Counted from the stretch's first letter, positions 29,606-39,577 are shown. The stretch is DNA of 64,000 nt from Actinomycetota bacterium (GCA_016717115.1 JADKGE010000001.1:248001-312000), one strand, 5' to 3'. Notes: a model not told the origin generated them from the sequence alone. Translations and numbers: made by a program.

Positions 29606-31468
29606 GTGAGCAAGCAGGTCGTCCAGGTGAACAGGGTCGTCATCCGCTTCGCGGGTGACTCCGGAGACGGCATGCAGTTGACGGGCGACCGCTTCACGTC
29701 CGAGACCGGCGGCCTCGGCAACGACCTGTCCACGCTCCCCGACTTCCCCGCGGAGATCCGCGCGCCAGCAGGCACCGTGCCCGGCGTCTCCGCGTTCCAG
29801 CTCGCGTTCGCCGACCATGACATCACCACCCCCGGCGACGCGCCCAATGTGCTCGTCGCCATGAACCCCGCGGCGCTGAAGGCGAACATCAGGGATCTGC
29901 CCCGCGGCGCCGACCTCATCGTCAACACCGACGAGTTCACCAAGCGCGCGTTGGAGAAGGTGGGATTCACCGCCAACCCGCTCGAAGACGGAACGCTGGA
30001 CCCCTACAACGTGCATGCCGTGGCATTGACCTCCCAGACGGTCGCGGCCTTGAAGTCCTTCGACATCACGAAGAAGGAGGCCGAGCGCGCGAAGAACATG
30101 TATGCGCTTGGGCTCCTCTCGTGGCTGTACTCGCGCGGCGCCGAGGGCACGCGGCGGTTCCTCGAGAAGAAGTTCGCCTCCAAGCCGGAGATCCTCGCCG
30201 CGAACCTCGCGGCCTTCGAGGCGGGCTGGTCATTCGGCGAGACGACGGAGTCCTTCTCCGTGCAGTACGAGATCGCCCCCGCTCATCTGCCCGAGGGCAC
30301 CTACCGCAACATCAGCGGCAATCCCGCCCTCGCCGCCGGTCTGATCGCCGCCAGCCGCGTCTCCGGGCTCCCGCTCTTCCTCGGTTCCTACCCGATCACC
30401 CCGGCATCTGACATCCTCCACGAGCTCAGCAAGCACAAGGAGTTCGGTGTCGTCACGTTCCAGGCCGAGGACGAGATCGCAGGCGTCGGCGCAGCCCTCG
30501 GGGCGTCCTACGGAGGAGCGCTCGGAGTGACGACGACGTCCGGTCCCGGCGTGGCCCTGAAGTCGGAGGCCATCGGGCTGGCCGTGTCCCTCGAACTTCC
30601 GCTCGTCATCGTCGACGTCCAGCGCGGCGGCCCGTCCACCGGCCTGCCCACCAAGACCGAGCAGTCCGACCTCCTCCAGGCCATGTTCGGCCGCAATGGC
30701 GAGTCCCCCGTGCCGATCATCGCGCCGCAGTCCCCCTCCGACTGCTTCTTCGCCGCCATCGAGGCGTCCCGCATCGCCATCGAGTACCGCACACCGGTCA
30801 TCCTGCTCTCCGACGGCTACCTGGCCAACGGCTCCGAGCCGTGGCTCATCCCCGACGTGAGCACGCTGCCAACCATCGACCCCGATTTCGCGACGACGAC
30901 GAATCACGAGGCCGCGGACGGCACCAAGGAGTTCTGGCCCTACCTGCGCGATCCCGAGACGCTCGCCCGGCCCTGGGCGGTGCCGGGCACGCCCGGCCTC
31001 GAGCATCGCATCGGCGGTCTGGAGAAGGCCGACGGCATCGGCAGCATCTCCTACGATGCCGACAACCACGACCGCATGGTGCGGCTGCGGCAGGCCAAGG
31101 TGGAGGCGATCGCCCGCAGCTTCGGCCCGCTCGAGGTCGATGACCCCAGCGGCGAGGCGCGGGTCCTCGTGCTCGGCTGGGGATCGACGTACGGCCCGAT
31201 CGGCGCAGCCTGCGAGATCACCCGACGGACCGGCGCGCTGGTCGCACAGGCCCACCTTCGTCACCTCAACCCCTTCCCGTCGAACCTGGGCGAGGTGCTG
31301 CGCGCGTACGACAAGGTCCTCGTGCCGGAGATGAACCTCGGCCAGCTGAGCCTTCTGCTGCGGGCCAAGTACCTCGTCGACGTCGTCGGGGTCAACCAGG
31401 TGCGGGGAATGCCCTTCAAGTCCACCGAGCTGGTCGACGCCATCATCGCTACCATCGAAAGCCTGTGA
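29606..31468 (+). CDS. korA: 2-oxoacid:ferredoxin oxidoreductase alpha subunit (gamma-alpha fusion)
   Basis: The alpha subunit of KOR, which converts 2-oxoglutarate (likely) and CoA to succinyl-CoA, reducing ferredoxin; 620 residues. Residues 10-190 are the gamma-type domain (RFAGDSGDGMQLTG). From about residue 230 the alpha-type domain follows (GSYPITPASDILHELSKH, then EDEIAGVGAALGASYGG, TTSGPG). The GTG at 29606 has GAAGGGGAG in place; an upstream in-frame start is less likely. It overlaps or abuts korB. KOR replaces the 2-oxoglutarate dehydrogenase complex in some actinobacteria. Confidence 0.92.
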   Translation: MSKQVVQVNRVVIRFAGDSGDGMQLTGDRFTSETGGLGNDLSTLPDFPAEIRAPAGTVPGVSAFQLAFADHDITTPGDAPNVLVAMNPAALKANIRDLPRGADLIVNTDEFTKRALEKVGFTANPLEDGTLDPYNVHAVALTSQTVAALKSFDITKKEAERAKNMYALGLLSWLYSRGAEGTRRFLEKKFASKPEILAANLAAFEAGWSFGETTESFSVQYEIAPAHLPEGTYRNISGNPALAAGLIAASRVSGLPLFLGSYPITPASDILHELSKHKEFGVVTFQAEDEIAGVGAALGASYGGALGVTTTSGPGVALKSEAIGLAVSLELPLVIVDVQRGGPSTGLPTKTEQSDLLQAMFGRNGESPVPIIAPQSPSDCFFAAIEASRIAIEYRTPVILLSDGYLANGSEPWLIPDVSTLPTIDPDFATTTNHEAADGTKEFWPYLRDPETLARPWAVPGTPGLEHRIGGLEKADGIGSISYDADNHDRMVRLRQAKVEAIARSFGPLEVDDPSGEARVLVLGWGSTYGPIGAACEITRRTGALVAQAHLRHLNPFPSNLGEVLRAYDKVLVPEMNLGQLSLLLRAKYLVDVVGVNQVRGMPFKSTELVDAIIATIESL

Positions 31469-31476
31469 GGCCCGAC

Positions 31477-32535
31477 ATGACCGAGACGCTCCCCATGCCT
31501 TCGCTTCGACTGGTGCCGAAGTCCGACGACCTGCTGTCGGCCAAGGACTTCAAGAGCGACCAAGAGGTCCGCTGGTGCCCGGGCTGTGGCGACTACGCGA
31601 TCCTCTCCGCCGTGCAGGGCTTCCTGCCAGAACTGGGGCTCAAGCGCGAGAACATCGTCTTCGTCTCCGGCATCGGCTGCTCCTCGCGCTTCCCGTACTA
31701 CATGAACACCTACGGCATGCATTCGATCCACGGCCGCGCGCCGGCGATCGCCACGGGGCTGGCCGTGTCACGCCCGGACCTGTCGGTCTGGGTGGTCACC
31801 GGCGACGGCGACTCGCTGAGCATCGGCGGCAACCACCTCATCCATGCGCTGCGACGCAACGTCAATCTGAAGATCCTGCTGTTCAACAACCGGATCTACG
31901 GCCTGACGAAGGGCCAGTACTCCCCCACGTCCGAGCAGGGCAAGATCACGAAGTCAACGCCGCAGGGCTCGCTCGACTACGCCTTCAATCCGGTCTCGCT
32001 CGCACTCGGCGCTGAGGCGACCTTCGTGGCCCGAACCATCGACTCCGACCGCAAGCACCTGACCGAGGTGCTTCGAGCGGCCGCTGCCCACGAGGGCACT
32101 GCGCTCGTGGAGATCTACCAGAACTGCAACATCTTCAACGACGGCGCCTGGGAGCCGCTGAAGGACAGCGACGTCCGCGACGACAACCTCATCCGCCTGA
32201 GCCATGGCGAGCCCATCCGGTTCGGGAAGGACAACGAGAAGGGCGTGATCCGCACCTCCGACGGACACATCAAGATCGTGCATGTCGACGAGGTCGGCGA
32301 GGAATCGATCATCCGACACGACGCGCACGCGAAGGATCCCGGACTCGCGTTCGCCCTTTCCCGCCTTGCCAACCCGCGCACGTTGACGAACAGTCCGATC
32401 GGCATCTTCCGCGACATCGAGCGCCCGTCCTACGACCGGCTCGTGCGCGAGCAGGTCGAGGCGGTGGTGGCGTCCCAGGGGTCCGGGGATCTTCAGGCGC
32501 TGCTCACCGGCGGAGACACCTGGACCGTGTCCTGA
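31477..32535 (+). CDS. korB: 2-oxoacid:ferredoxin oxidoreductase beta subunit
   Basis: The beta subunit of KOR, 352 residues, which binds thiamine diphosphate and a [4Fe-4S] cluster. Cluster and TPP regions are evident: WCPGCGDYAI near residue 30, GIGCSSRFPYY, the TPP motif GDGDSLSIGGNHLIHALRRN with FNNRIYGLTKGQYSPTS, and NCNIFNDG. The ATG at 31477 has GAGG well spaced; the GTG at 31465 overlapping the korA stop is the alternative. It is followed by rarD. Confidence 0.92.
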   Translation: MTETLPMPSLRLVPKSDDLLSAKDFKSDQEVRWCPGCGDYAILSAVQGFLPELGLKRENIVFVSGIGCSSRFPYYMNTYGMHSIHGRAPAIATGLAVSRPDLSVWVVTGDGDSLSIGGNHLIHALRRNVNLKILLFNNRIYGLTKGQYSPTSEQGKITKSTPQGSLDYAFNPVSLALGAEATFVARTIDSDRKHLTEVLRAAAAHEGTALVEIYQNCNIFNDGAWEPLKDSDVRDDNLIRLSHGEPIRFGKDNEKGVIRTSDGHIKIVHVDEVGEESIIRHDAHAKDPGLAFALSRLANPRTLTNSPIGIFRDIERPSYDRLVREQVEAVVASQGSGDLQALLTGGDTWTVS

Positions 32536-33476
32536 GAGATCGTCGACCGCACCTTCCGCAGTCTCAGGCAGGCATCGGGATCCTGCTGGCCTTCGTCGCC
32601 TACGGAATCTGGGGCCTGTTCCCCCTGTACTTCCATCTGCTCGGTGACGTCTCACCGATCGAGGTGGTCGCGAATCGCGTGGTCTGGTCGCTGGTATTCC
32701 TGGTCATCCTCACCACCGTCACGCGGACCTGGGCGAAGACGCTGCTTGCCGCACGTTCGGTTCGCAACGTCGTCACCCTGGCGATCGCGGCCGCGTTCCT
32801 CGCCCTGAACTGGGGCGTCTACGTCTACGCAGTGGCGACAGACCAGGTGGTCGAGGCATCCCTGGGGTACTTCATCAACCCGCTCGTGTCCGTCGGCCTG
32901 GGCGTCCTCCTGCTGCGGGAGCGTCTACGGGTGGGCCAGTGGCTCGCCGTGGGGATCGCGGTCGTTGCGGTCGCGGTCCTCACGGTCAGCTACGGACGTC
33001 TGCCCTGGATCAGCCTCATCCTGGCCTTCTCCTTCGGCATCTACGGACTCCTGAAGAAGCAGGTGGGCGTCGGGGCGGTCGAGAGCCTCACCATCGAGAC
33101 CGCCGCGCTGAGCCCCATCGCTCTCATCGTGATGGTCACCATGGGAGCCTCGCAGTCATCGGCGCTCACGGGCGGCGATCCCGTCACCGTCATGCTCCTG
33201 GTCCTCCTCGGTCCCGTGACGGCGATCCCCCTGCTGGCATTCGGCGGCGCCGCCACGCGTATCCCGCTGTCGACCCTCGGACTGATGCAGTACCTCACGC
33301 CCGTGTTCCAGTTCCTGCTGGGCGTGTTCGTGTTCGGCGAGGCGATGTCGCCCACCCGCTGGCTGGGATTCCTGCTCGTGTGGATCTCGCTGGTCGTGAT
33401 GTCGATCGACGGCCTTCGAAATGCCAGGAACAACCGTCGGCCCCTCGACGCGCTCGAGGTCATCGAGCCGGACTGA
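32532..33476 (+). CDS. rarD: RarD-family EamA transporter (non-canonical start)
   Basis: A ten-helix drug/metabolite-transporter-superfamily permease of the RarD type, about 314 residues. The N-terminal helix GIGILLAFVAYGIWGLFPLYF is clearly homologous to RarD starts and lies upstream of the first in-frame GTG (32664), so a start there would remove helix 1. No ATG, GTG or TTG occurs in frame before this helix. The best candidate is CTG at 32532, which overlaps the korB stop as CTGA. The substrate is unknown. Its 3' end converges with the polyprenyl synthase gene. Confidence 0.8.
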   Translation: MRDRRPHLPQSQAGIGILLAFVAYGIWGLFPLYFHLLGDVSPIEVVANRVVWSLVFLVILTTVTRTWAKTLLAARSVRNVVTLAIAAAFLALNWGVYVYAVATDQVVEASLGYFINPLVSVGLGVLLLRERLRVGQWLAVGIAVVAVAVLTVSYGRLPWISLILAFSFGIYGLLKKQVGVGAVESLTIETAALSPIALIVMVTMGASQSSALTGGDPVTVMLLVLLGPVTAIPLLAFGGAATRIPLSTLGLMQYLTPVFQFLLGVFVFGEAMSPTRWLGFLLVWISLVVMSIDGLRNARNNRRPLDALEVIEPD

Positions 33477-33495
33477 CGAGCGCCGCGCTCGAAGG

Positions 33496-34491
33496 TCAGC
33501 CGGTGCGGGAGACGACGTAGTCGCAGAGCATCTCGAGCACGTCTCGTGCGGGACGCTGGGGCAGGCCCGACAGCGACTGCCTGGCGAGGTCGGCCCATCG
33601 GCGGGCCTCGCGCCTCGCCTCGTCGAGCGCGGCGTGCGAACGCAGGAGCCCCAGCGCCTCAAGATGCTCGGCATCGTCCGCCAGCGGGCGGCCCAGAAGG
33701 TCCTGCAGCCGCGCGTCGGCCGGGTCCTCGCTCGTCAGCGCCAGAAGTCCCGCCAGCGTCGGGATGCCCTCGCGCAGGTCGGTCCCGGGCGTCTTGCCCG
33801 ACTGCATCGACTCCGATGTGATGTCGACGAGGTCATCGGCGAGCTGGAAGGCCACCCCGATGCGCTCACCGAACTCGGCGAGAACCTCGACGTGCTCCGC
33901 CGCAGCGCCGGACATCAGCGCTCCGTAGCGGCCCGACGCCGCGATGAGGGACCCGGTCTTGTCGGCGACGACCGCGAGATGGTGCTCGACGGGGTCCTGA
34001 CCGTCACGAGGGCCGATGGTCTCGCGGATCTGGCCCGTGCACAGCCGCTCGAACGTGGCCGCCTGGATGCGCACCGCCTCCGGGCCGAGGTCGGCCAGGA
34101 TCCTCGAGGAACGCGCGAAGAGGAAGTCGCCGGTCAGGATGGCGATGGTGTTGTCCCAGCGCGAGTTGGCCGACCGCGCACCCCTGCGCAGTTGAGCCTC
34201 GTCCATGACGTCGTCGTGGTACAGCGTGGCCAGATGCGTCAGTTCGACGACCACGCCGGCCGGCACGACTCCCCAGGCGTTGGGGTCGCCGAACTGCGCC
34301 GACAGCAGGACCAGGAGAGGTCGGAACCGCTTGCCCCCGGCCTCGACGAGGTACCTCGATGCATCGGCGACGAACGGGTCGTCGCTGGCCACTGCGTCCC
34401 GCAGTCCGACCTCGACGTTGGCCAGTCCCTCGGACAGGCTCAGTTCGAGGCCGGCATCCGGAAGGGGCAGGCCGAGCAGGGTGTCGGTCAT
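33496..34491 (-). CDS. Polyprenyl diphosphate synthase (trans, long-chain)
   Basis: A 331-residue class I trans-prenyltransferase that builds an isoprenoid diphosphate from IPP. The first Asp-rich motif is LYHDDVMDEA and the second is LADDLVDITS. Upstream of the first is GGKRFRPLLVLL. It is the last gene of the nuo unit (12 nt after nuoN), so the likely product is the octa/nonaprenyl side chain of menaquinone, consistent with menA nearby. Chain length cannot be predicted reliably. Confidence 0.9.
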   Translation of the reverse strand: MTDTLLGLPLPDAGLELSLSEGLANVEVGLRDAVASDDPFVADASRYLVEAGGKRFRPLLVLLSAQFGDPNAWGVVPAGVVVELTHLATLYHDDVMDEAQLRRGARSANSRWDNTIAILTGDFLFARSSRILADLGPEAVRIQAATFERLCTGQIRETIGPRDGQDPVEHHLAVVADKTGSLIAASGRYGALMSGAAAEHVEVLAEFGERIGVAFQLADDLVDITSESMQSGKTPGTDLREGIPTLAGLLALTSEDPADARLQDLLGRPLADDAEHLEALGLLRSHAALDEARREARRWADLARQSLSGLPQRPARDVLEMLCDYVVSRTG

Positions 34492-34503
34492 CTCGGCAAC
34501 GTA

Positions 34504-36084
34504 CTACCTGATGAAGATGCCGGCATTGCTCACCAGTTCGAGCACGGGCTGGGGAACGATGCCCAACACGATGGTGACGGTGGCACCGGCCGCGAGCGCG
34601 ATGGTGGTGAACGTGGACGGCACGACGACCGACGCCGTATCCGGTCCGGGATCCGAGAAGAACATCAGCACGATCACGCGGGCGTAGAAGAACGCGGCGA
34701 TCAGGCTCGCGACCACGGCGATGATGACCAGCCAGACCGCGCCACTGGCCACGGCCGCGGTGAAGACACCGAACTTGCCGATGAACCCGCTCGTCAGGGG
34801 GATGCCGGCCAGCGCCAGCATGAAGACGGCGAAGATGGACGCCACGAGCGGGGACTTCTTGCCGAGCCCGGCCCACTTCGACAGATGAGTCGCCTCGCCG
34901 TTCGCATCCCGCACCATCGACACGACGGCGAACGCGCCGATCGTCGTGAAGGCATAGGCGATGAGGTAGAACATCGAGCTGGACAGGCCCTCGGGGCTGA
35001 CCGCGAGGACGCCGACGAGGATGAAGCCGGCCTGCGCGATGGACGAGTAGGCAAGCATGCGCTTGATGTCGGTCTGGGTGACCGCGACGATCGAGCCGAC
35101 CAGCATGGTGAGCACGGCGATGATCCACAGCATCGGCTCCCAGTCCCAGCGCATGCCGCCGAGGGACACGTACAGCACCCGCAGGAGCGCCCCGAAGGCG
35201 GCGATCTTGACCGTCGCGGCCATGAAGCCCGTGACCGGTGTCGGCGCACCCTGGTAGGCATCGGGCGTCCACTGGTGGAACGGCACGGCTGCGACCTTGA
35301 ACAGCAGGCCGACGAGCAGCAGCGCCATGCCGATGGCGACGAGCGCACCCTCGCTCGGCTTGGCCGAGAGCGCATCGGCGATGCCGACAAGCGACACCGT
35401 CCCGCTGAAGCCGTACAGCATCGCGGTGCCGTAGAGGAAGAACGCCGAGGAGAAGGCACCGAGGAGGAAGTACTTGAGCGAGGCCTCCTGTGACAGGAGG
35501 CGTCGGCGACGGGCCATGCCGGCCAGGAGGTAGAGCGGCAGGGACATGACCTCGAGGGCGACGAACATGAGCAGTAGGTCGTTCGCCGCGGGGAACACCA
35601 GCATGCCGGTGAGGGCGAACAGGAAGAACGGCCAGATCTCCGTCTGCAGGTAGCCACGTTGGGTGAACTGCTTCTCGTCCTCCGAGCCCGGGAGGGTGGA
35701 GGCCCTTGGCGCGAAGGCATCCCCCAGCGGATCGATTCCTCGTTCGGCCATCAGGAGTGCGCCGAGGAGGGAGACCACCAGCAAGGTGCCCTGCATCACG
35801 AGAGCGGGCCCGTCGATGGCGATCGCGCCTTCGGCTGTGACCAGGCGCGTGCCCGCGAGCGAGATGACCACCACGAGGGCGGCGATCACGGATCCGATGA
35901 CGATGACCAACTGCATGGGCCGACGCGCGCGGCGCGGCGCGAAGGCCTCGACCAGCACCGAGACGATTGCCGCACCGAAGATGATGAGGATCGGCGCGAT
36001 GGCGGAGTAGTTGATGCTGGGAAGGTCGAAGGGCGTGCCCTCGTCGGCCACCACCACTGCCACCGCCGAAGCCAGGGCGCTCAC
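34504..36084 (-). CDS. nuoN: NADH-quinone oxidoreductase subunit N
   Basis: An antiporter-like proton-pumping membrane subunit of complex I, 526 residues with about 14 hydrophobic helices. The conserved Lys/His-rich antiporter segments are seen (KYFLLGAFSSAFFLYG, AVPFHQWTPDAYQGAP, KRMLAYSSIAQAGF). GTG at 36084 overlaps the nuoM stop (GTGA). It is the last nuo gene. Confidence 0.95.
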   Translation of the reverse strand: MSALASAVAVVVADEGTPFDLPSINYSAIAPILIIFGAAIVSVLVEAFAPRRARRPMQLVIVIGSVIAALVVVISLAGTRLVTAEGAIAIDGPALVMQGTLLVVSLLGALLMAERGIDPLGDAFAPRASTLPGSEDEKQFTQRGYLQTEIWPFFLFALTGMLVFPAANDLLLMFVALEVMSLPLYLLAGMARRRRLLSQEASLKYFLLGAFSSAFFLYGTAMLYGFSGTVSLVGIADALSAKPSEGALVAIGMALLLVGLLFKVAAVPFHQWTPDAYQGAPTPVTGFMAATVKIAAFGALLRVLYVSLGGMRWDWEPMLWIIAVLTMLVGSIVAVTQTDIKRMLAYSSIAQAGFILVGVLAVSPEGLSSSMFYLIAYAFTTIGAFAVVSMVRDANGEATHLSKWAGLGKKSPLVASIFAVFMLALAGIPLTSGFIGKFGVFTAAVASGAVWLVIIAVVASLIAAFFYARVIVLMFFSDPGPDTASVVVPSTFTTIALAAGATVTIVLGIVPQPVLELVSNAGIFIR

Positions 36085-37637
36085 TTGTCTGTCCCTTCAA
36101 CGGTGGTGCCTAGGCCCACGGTCGGAGTCGGATCGGTGGCGCCGACGCTCGTCATCACGCGATCGACCGCGGGGTTGATGACATTGAGCAATGGCGCCGG
36201 GAAGATGCCGAGCACGATGGTGAGCGCAGCGATCGGGACCAGCGCGGTGATCTCACGGCCCCTCAGATCGTGCATACCCTCGAGTTCGGGCTTCACCGGA
36301 CCGGTCATGGTGCGCTGGTACAGGCGCAGCACGTAGGCAGCCGTGATGACGATTCCGACCGTTGCCAGGGCACCCACCCACAGGTAGCGCTCGAACGCTC
36401 CCAGAAGCACCAGGAACTCACCGATGAACGAGATCAGGCCCGGCAGCGCCAGGGATGACAGCGCGGCGATCATGAAGAAGCCGGCCAGCACCGGCGCCGG
36501 CTTGTTCACACCCGCGTAGTCGGCGATGGCACTCGAACCGCCGTGCCGTGCCATGAGGAATCCGGCCGTCAGGAACAGCGCAGCCGTCGAGAGCCCATGC
36601 GCGACCATGTAGACGACGGAACCGCTCTGGCCCTGCGACGTGAAGACGAAGATGCCGAGGGCGATGAAGCCGAAGTGCGACATGGACGAGTAGGCGAACA
36701 GGCGCTTCATGTCGCTCTGGCTCAGCGCGACGAATGCACCGTAGAAGATGCCGATGAGCGCCATGCCGATGACCACCGGGGCGTAGAACTCCGATGCTGC
36801 CGGGAAGATCGGCAGGCAGTAGCGGATCATGCCGAAGGTGCCCACCTTGTCGAGCACGCCGATGAGCAGTACCGCGGTGCCGGGCTTGGCCTCGGCGGCG
36901 GCATCGGGCAGCCAGGTGTGGAACGGCCACAACGGGGCCTTGACGGCGAACGCGAAGAAGAATCCGAGGAAGAGCAGCTTCTGGGTGCCCGGATCGATCT
37001 CCAGGCCGGTCAGGGTGAGGAAGTCGAACGTGCCCGTACCGGTCAGCTGCGCGGAGACGACATACAGGCCGATGAGGGACGCCAGCATGAACAGTCCGCC
37101 AAGCAGGCTGTACAACAGGAACTTCACCGCCGCGTACGACCGCTGCACCCCGCCGTAGCGCCCGATCATGAAGTAGACGGGGATGAGCATGGCCTCGAAG
37201 AACACGTAGAACAAGAAGACGTCGGTCGCGGCGAAGACGCCGATCATGAGGGTCTCGAGCACGAGGATCAGCGCGAAGTAGCCCTTGACGGTGCCGCGGC
37301 CGCCGTCCTCGTCGACATCGTTCCAGCCGGCGAGGATGACGATGGGCACGAGCGTGGTCGCCAGCGCCACGAGAACGAGCCCGATTCCGTCGACGCCCAC
37401 GGAGTAGGAGATGCCGAACGTCGGGATCCACGGGTGGGACTCCACGAACTGGAATGGCTCACTCGAGTCGCCCTGGAACTGCAGGGCCATCGCGACGGTG
37501 AGGCCGAGGGTCAACACGGCGAAGAACAGCGCCACCTGCTTGGCGAGCAGGCCACGGCCCCTGGGGAGCAGTGCGACCACGACGCTGCCGACGAGCGGCA
37601 CCACCCCGAGCGTGGTCAACCACGGAAACGTAGTCAC
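36081..37637 (-). CDS. nuoM: NADH-quinone oxidoreductase subunit M
   Basis: An antiporter-like subunit of complex I, 518 residues, with GVDGIGLVLVALATTLVPIVIL, WPFHTWLPDAAAEAKPGT and KRLFAYSSMSHFGF. The GTG at 37637 overlaps the nuoL stop in GTGA, and a longer upstream ATG is rejected because it lies inside nuoL. Confidence 0.95.
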   Translation of the reverse strand: MTTFPWLTTLGVVPLVGSVVVALLPRGRGLLAKQVALFFAVLTLGLTVAMALQFQGDSSEPFQFVESHPWIPTFGISYSVGVDGIGLVLVALATTLVPIVILAGWNDVDEDGGRGTVKGYFALILVLETLMIGVFAATDVFLFYVFFEAMLIPVYFMIGRYGGVQRSYAAVKFLLYSLLGGLFMLASLIGLYVVSAQLTGTGTFDFLTLTGLEIDPGTQKLLFLGFFFAFAVKAPLWPFHTWLPDAAAEAKPGTAVLLIGVLDKVGTFGMIRYCLPIFPAASEFYAPVVIGMALIGIFYGAFVALSQSDMKRLFAYSSMSHFGFIALGIFVFTSQGQSGSVVYMVAHGLSTAALFLTAGFLMARHGGSSAIADYAGVNKPAPVLAGFFMIAALSSLALPGLISFIGEFLVLLGAFERYLWVGALATVGIVITAAYVLRLYQRTMTGPVKPELEGMHDLRGREITALVPIAALTIVLGIFPAPLLNVINPAVDRVMTSVGATDPTPTVGLGTTVEGTDK

Positions 37638-39529
37638 GACATCCTCACCAGAACCAGGGCGAGTACGACCAAGACGGCGCCACCCACCATCGACAACGCA
37701 TAGGAACGAGCAAAGCCGGTCTGGTAGCGCCGAAGGCGTCCGGACAGACCGCCGACGAAGGCGGCGCTGCCGTTGACGAAGCCGTCGACACCCTTGTTGT
37801 CGAACCACACCAGCAGTCGCGACGTGTAGTAGGTGGGCTGCACGACGAGTGCGTCGTTCACCTGATTGCCGTACAGCTCCTCACGCGCGGCCCGGGTCAG
37901 CCAGGAGCCGTGGGGTGCCTCGACGGGGACGTCGCGCCGTGCGTACGAGACCCAGGCGATCGCCGCCCCGATGAGCACGAGCACCAGCGTCGTCAGCTCG
38001 TACACCCAGGAAGGCAATGCCAGCTCGACGGTCTCCACGCCGGTGACCGGCTCCAGCCAGGACTCGATGTTGCCCCAGTACACGAGCGCCATTCCGAGGA
38101 ACGTCGCGCCGATCGCCAGGATGATGAGGGGGATCGTCATGACCTTGGGTGACTCGTGCGGATGCGCGTCGTCCTCCCAGCGGGCCTTGCCGAAGAAGGT
38201 CATCGCGACCATGCGTGTCATGTAGAAGCCGGTGAGCCCCGCCGCGAGCATGGCGAGGATGCCGATGATCGGACTGCGCTCGAAGGACGCGTGGATGATG
38301 TCGTCCTTCGAGAAGAACCCGTCGAACGGGGGGATGCCGATGATGGCCAGGTAGCAGATGATGAACGTGCCGGCGGTGATCACCATGACGCCGCGCAATG
38401 CCCCGTACCGTCGCATGTTCACGTTGTCGTTCATCCCGTGCATCACGGAACCGGCACCGAGGAACAGGCCGGCCTTGAACACGCCGTGCGTGAGCAGGTG
38501 GAAGATCGCGAACACGTAGCCGATCGGGCCCAGGCCGGCCGCCGTGATCATGTAGCCGATCTGGCTCATCGTGGAGCCGGCGAGGGACTTCTTGATGTCG
38601 TCCTTGGCCGAGCCGATGATGGCGCCCATCCACATCGTGATGAGGCCGACGACGATGACGGCGACCGCCGCCCACTCCGCCGCCGTGAAGATCACGTTGC
38701 TGCGCACGATGAGGTAGACGCCGGCGGTGACCATCGTCGCCGCGTGGATGAGGGCCGAGACCGGAGTCGGGCCCTCCATGGCGTCGAGCAGCCACGACTG
38801 AAGGGGGAACTGCGCCGACTTGCCGCAGGCGGCGAGCAGGAGGAGGAGCCCGATCGCGGTGAGCGTGCCCTCGCTTGCCTGGTCGGCGACGCCGAAGACA
38901 TCCTGGAAGCCGACGGAGCCGAACGTGACGAACATGAGCATGATCGCCAGGCTCAGGCCGACATCTCCCACCCGGTTGATGATGAACGCCTTCTTGCCCG
39001 CCGCGGCCGCACTCGGCTTGTGCTGCCAGAAGCTGATGAGCAGGTAGCTCGCAAGCCCCACGCCCTCCCAGCCCACGTACAGGAGCAGGTAGTTGTTGGC
39101 GAGGACGAGGAGAAGCATCGCGGCCACGAAGAGGTTGAGCTCACCGAAGAACTTGCGACGGTTGTCGTCGTGAGCCATGTACCCGAGTGAGTAGACATGG
39201 ATCAAGGTGCCCACGATGGTGATGAGCAGGACGAAGATGATCGACAGCTGGTCGAGCTGGAACGCCATGTCGGCCTGGAACGAGCCGGAGAAGACCCACG
39301 TGAACAGCGTCTGGCCGTAGGTGCGCTGCTCCGGCGAGTTCTGCATCATCCCGAGCAGCATGAGCACGCCAATGACGCCAGAGGCCGCCACGGTGAGGAC
39401 GCCCAGGTAGGGGCCCCACGAGTTCGTGCGGCGTCCGCCGAAGAGCAGGATGGCCGCACCGGCCAGGGGCAGCGCGATGAGCACCCAGATGAGGGAGAAC
39501 ACCCCCTCGGCGGGCATGAGCTCTGTCAC
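37634..39529 (-). CDS. nuoL: NADH-quinone oxidoreductase subunit L
   Basis: The largest antiporter-like subunit of complex I, 631 residues. It includes WEGVGLASYLLISFWQHKPSA, PLQSWLLDAMEGPTPVSALIHAAT and a long C-terminal amphipathic region. The ATG at 39529 follows nuoK by 48 nt, the largest gap in the operon. Confidence 0.95.
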   Translation of the reverse strand: MTELMPAEGVFSLIWVLIALPLAGAAILLFGGRRTNSWGPYLGVLTVAASGVIGVLMLLGMMQNSPEQRTYGQTLFTWVFSGSFQADMAFQLDQLSIIFVLLITIVGTLIHVYSLGYMAHDDNRRKFFGELNLFVAAMLLLVLANNYLLLYVGWEGVGLASYLLISFWQHKPSAAAAGKKAFIINRVGDVGLSLAIMLMFVTFGSVGFQDVFGVADQASEGTLTAIGLLLLLAACGKSAQFPLQSWLLDAMEGPTPVSALIHAATMVTAGVYLIVRSNVIFTAAEWAAVAVIVVGLITMWMGAIIGSAKDDIKKSLAGSTMSQIGYMITAAGLGPIGYVFAIFHLLTHGVFKAGLFLGAGSVMHGMNDNVNMRRYGALRGVMVITAGTFIICYLAIIGIPPFDGFFSKDDIIHASFERSPIIGILAMLAAGLTGFYMTRMVAMTFFGKARWEDDAHPHESPKVMTIPLIILAIGATFLGMALVYWGNIESWLEPVTGVETVELALPSWVYELTTLVLVLIGAAIAWVSYARRDVPVEAPHGSWLTRAAREELYGNQVNDALVVQPTYYTSRLLVWFDNKGVDGFVNGSAAFVGGLSGRLRRYQTGFARSYALSMVGGAVLVVLALVLVRMS

Positions 39530-39577
39530 GATTCGGTCCTATCCTTCGATGTTGCCTGAGTCGTCTTCACGTGGTCT

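Noticed and set aside
34004..36100. Long minus-strand frame overlapping nuoN and the prenyl synthase
   Set aside because: Arg/His/Gly-rich shadow in another frame of two well-supported genes.
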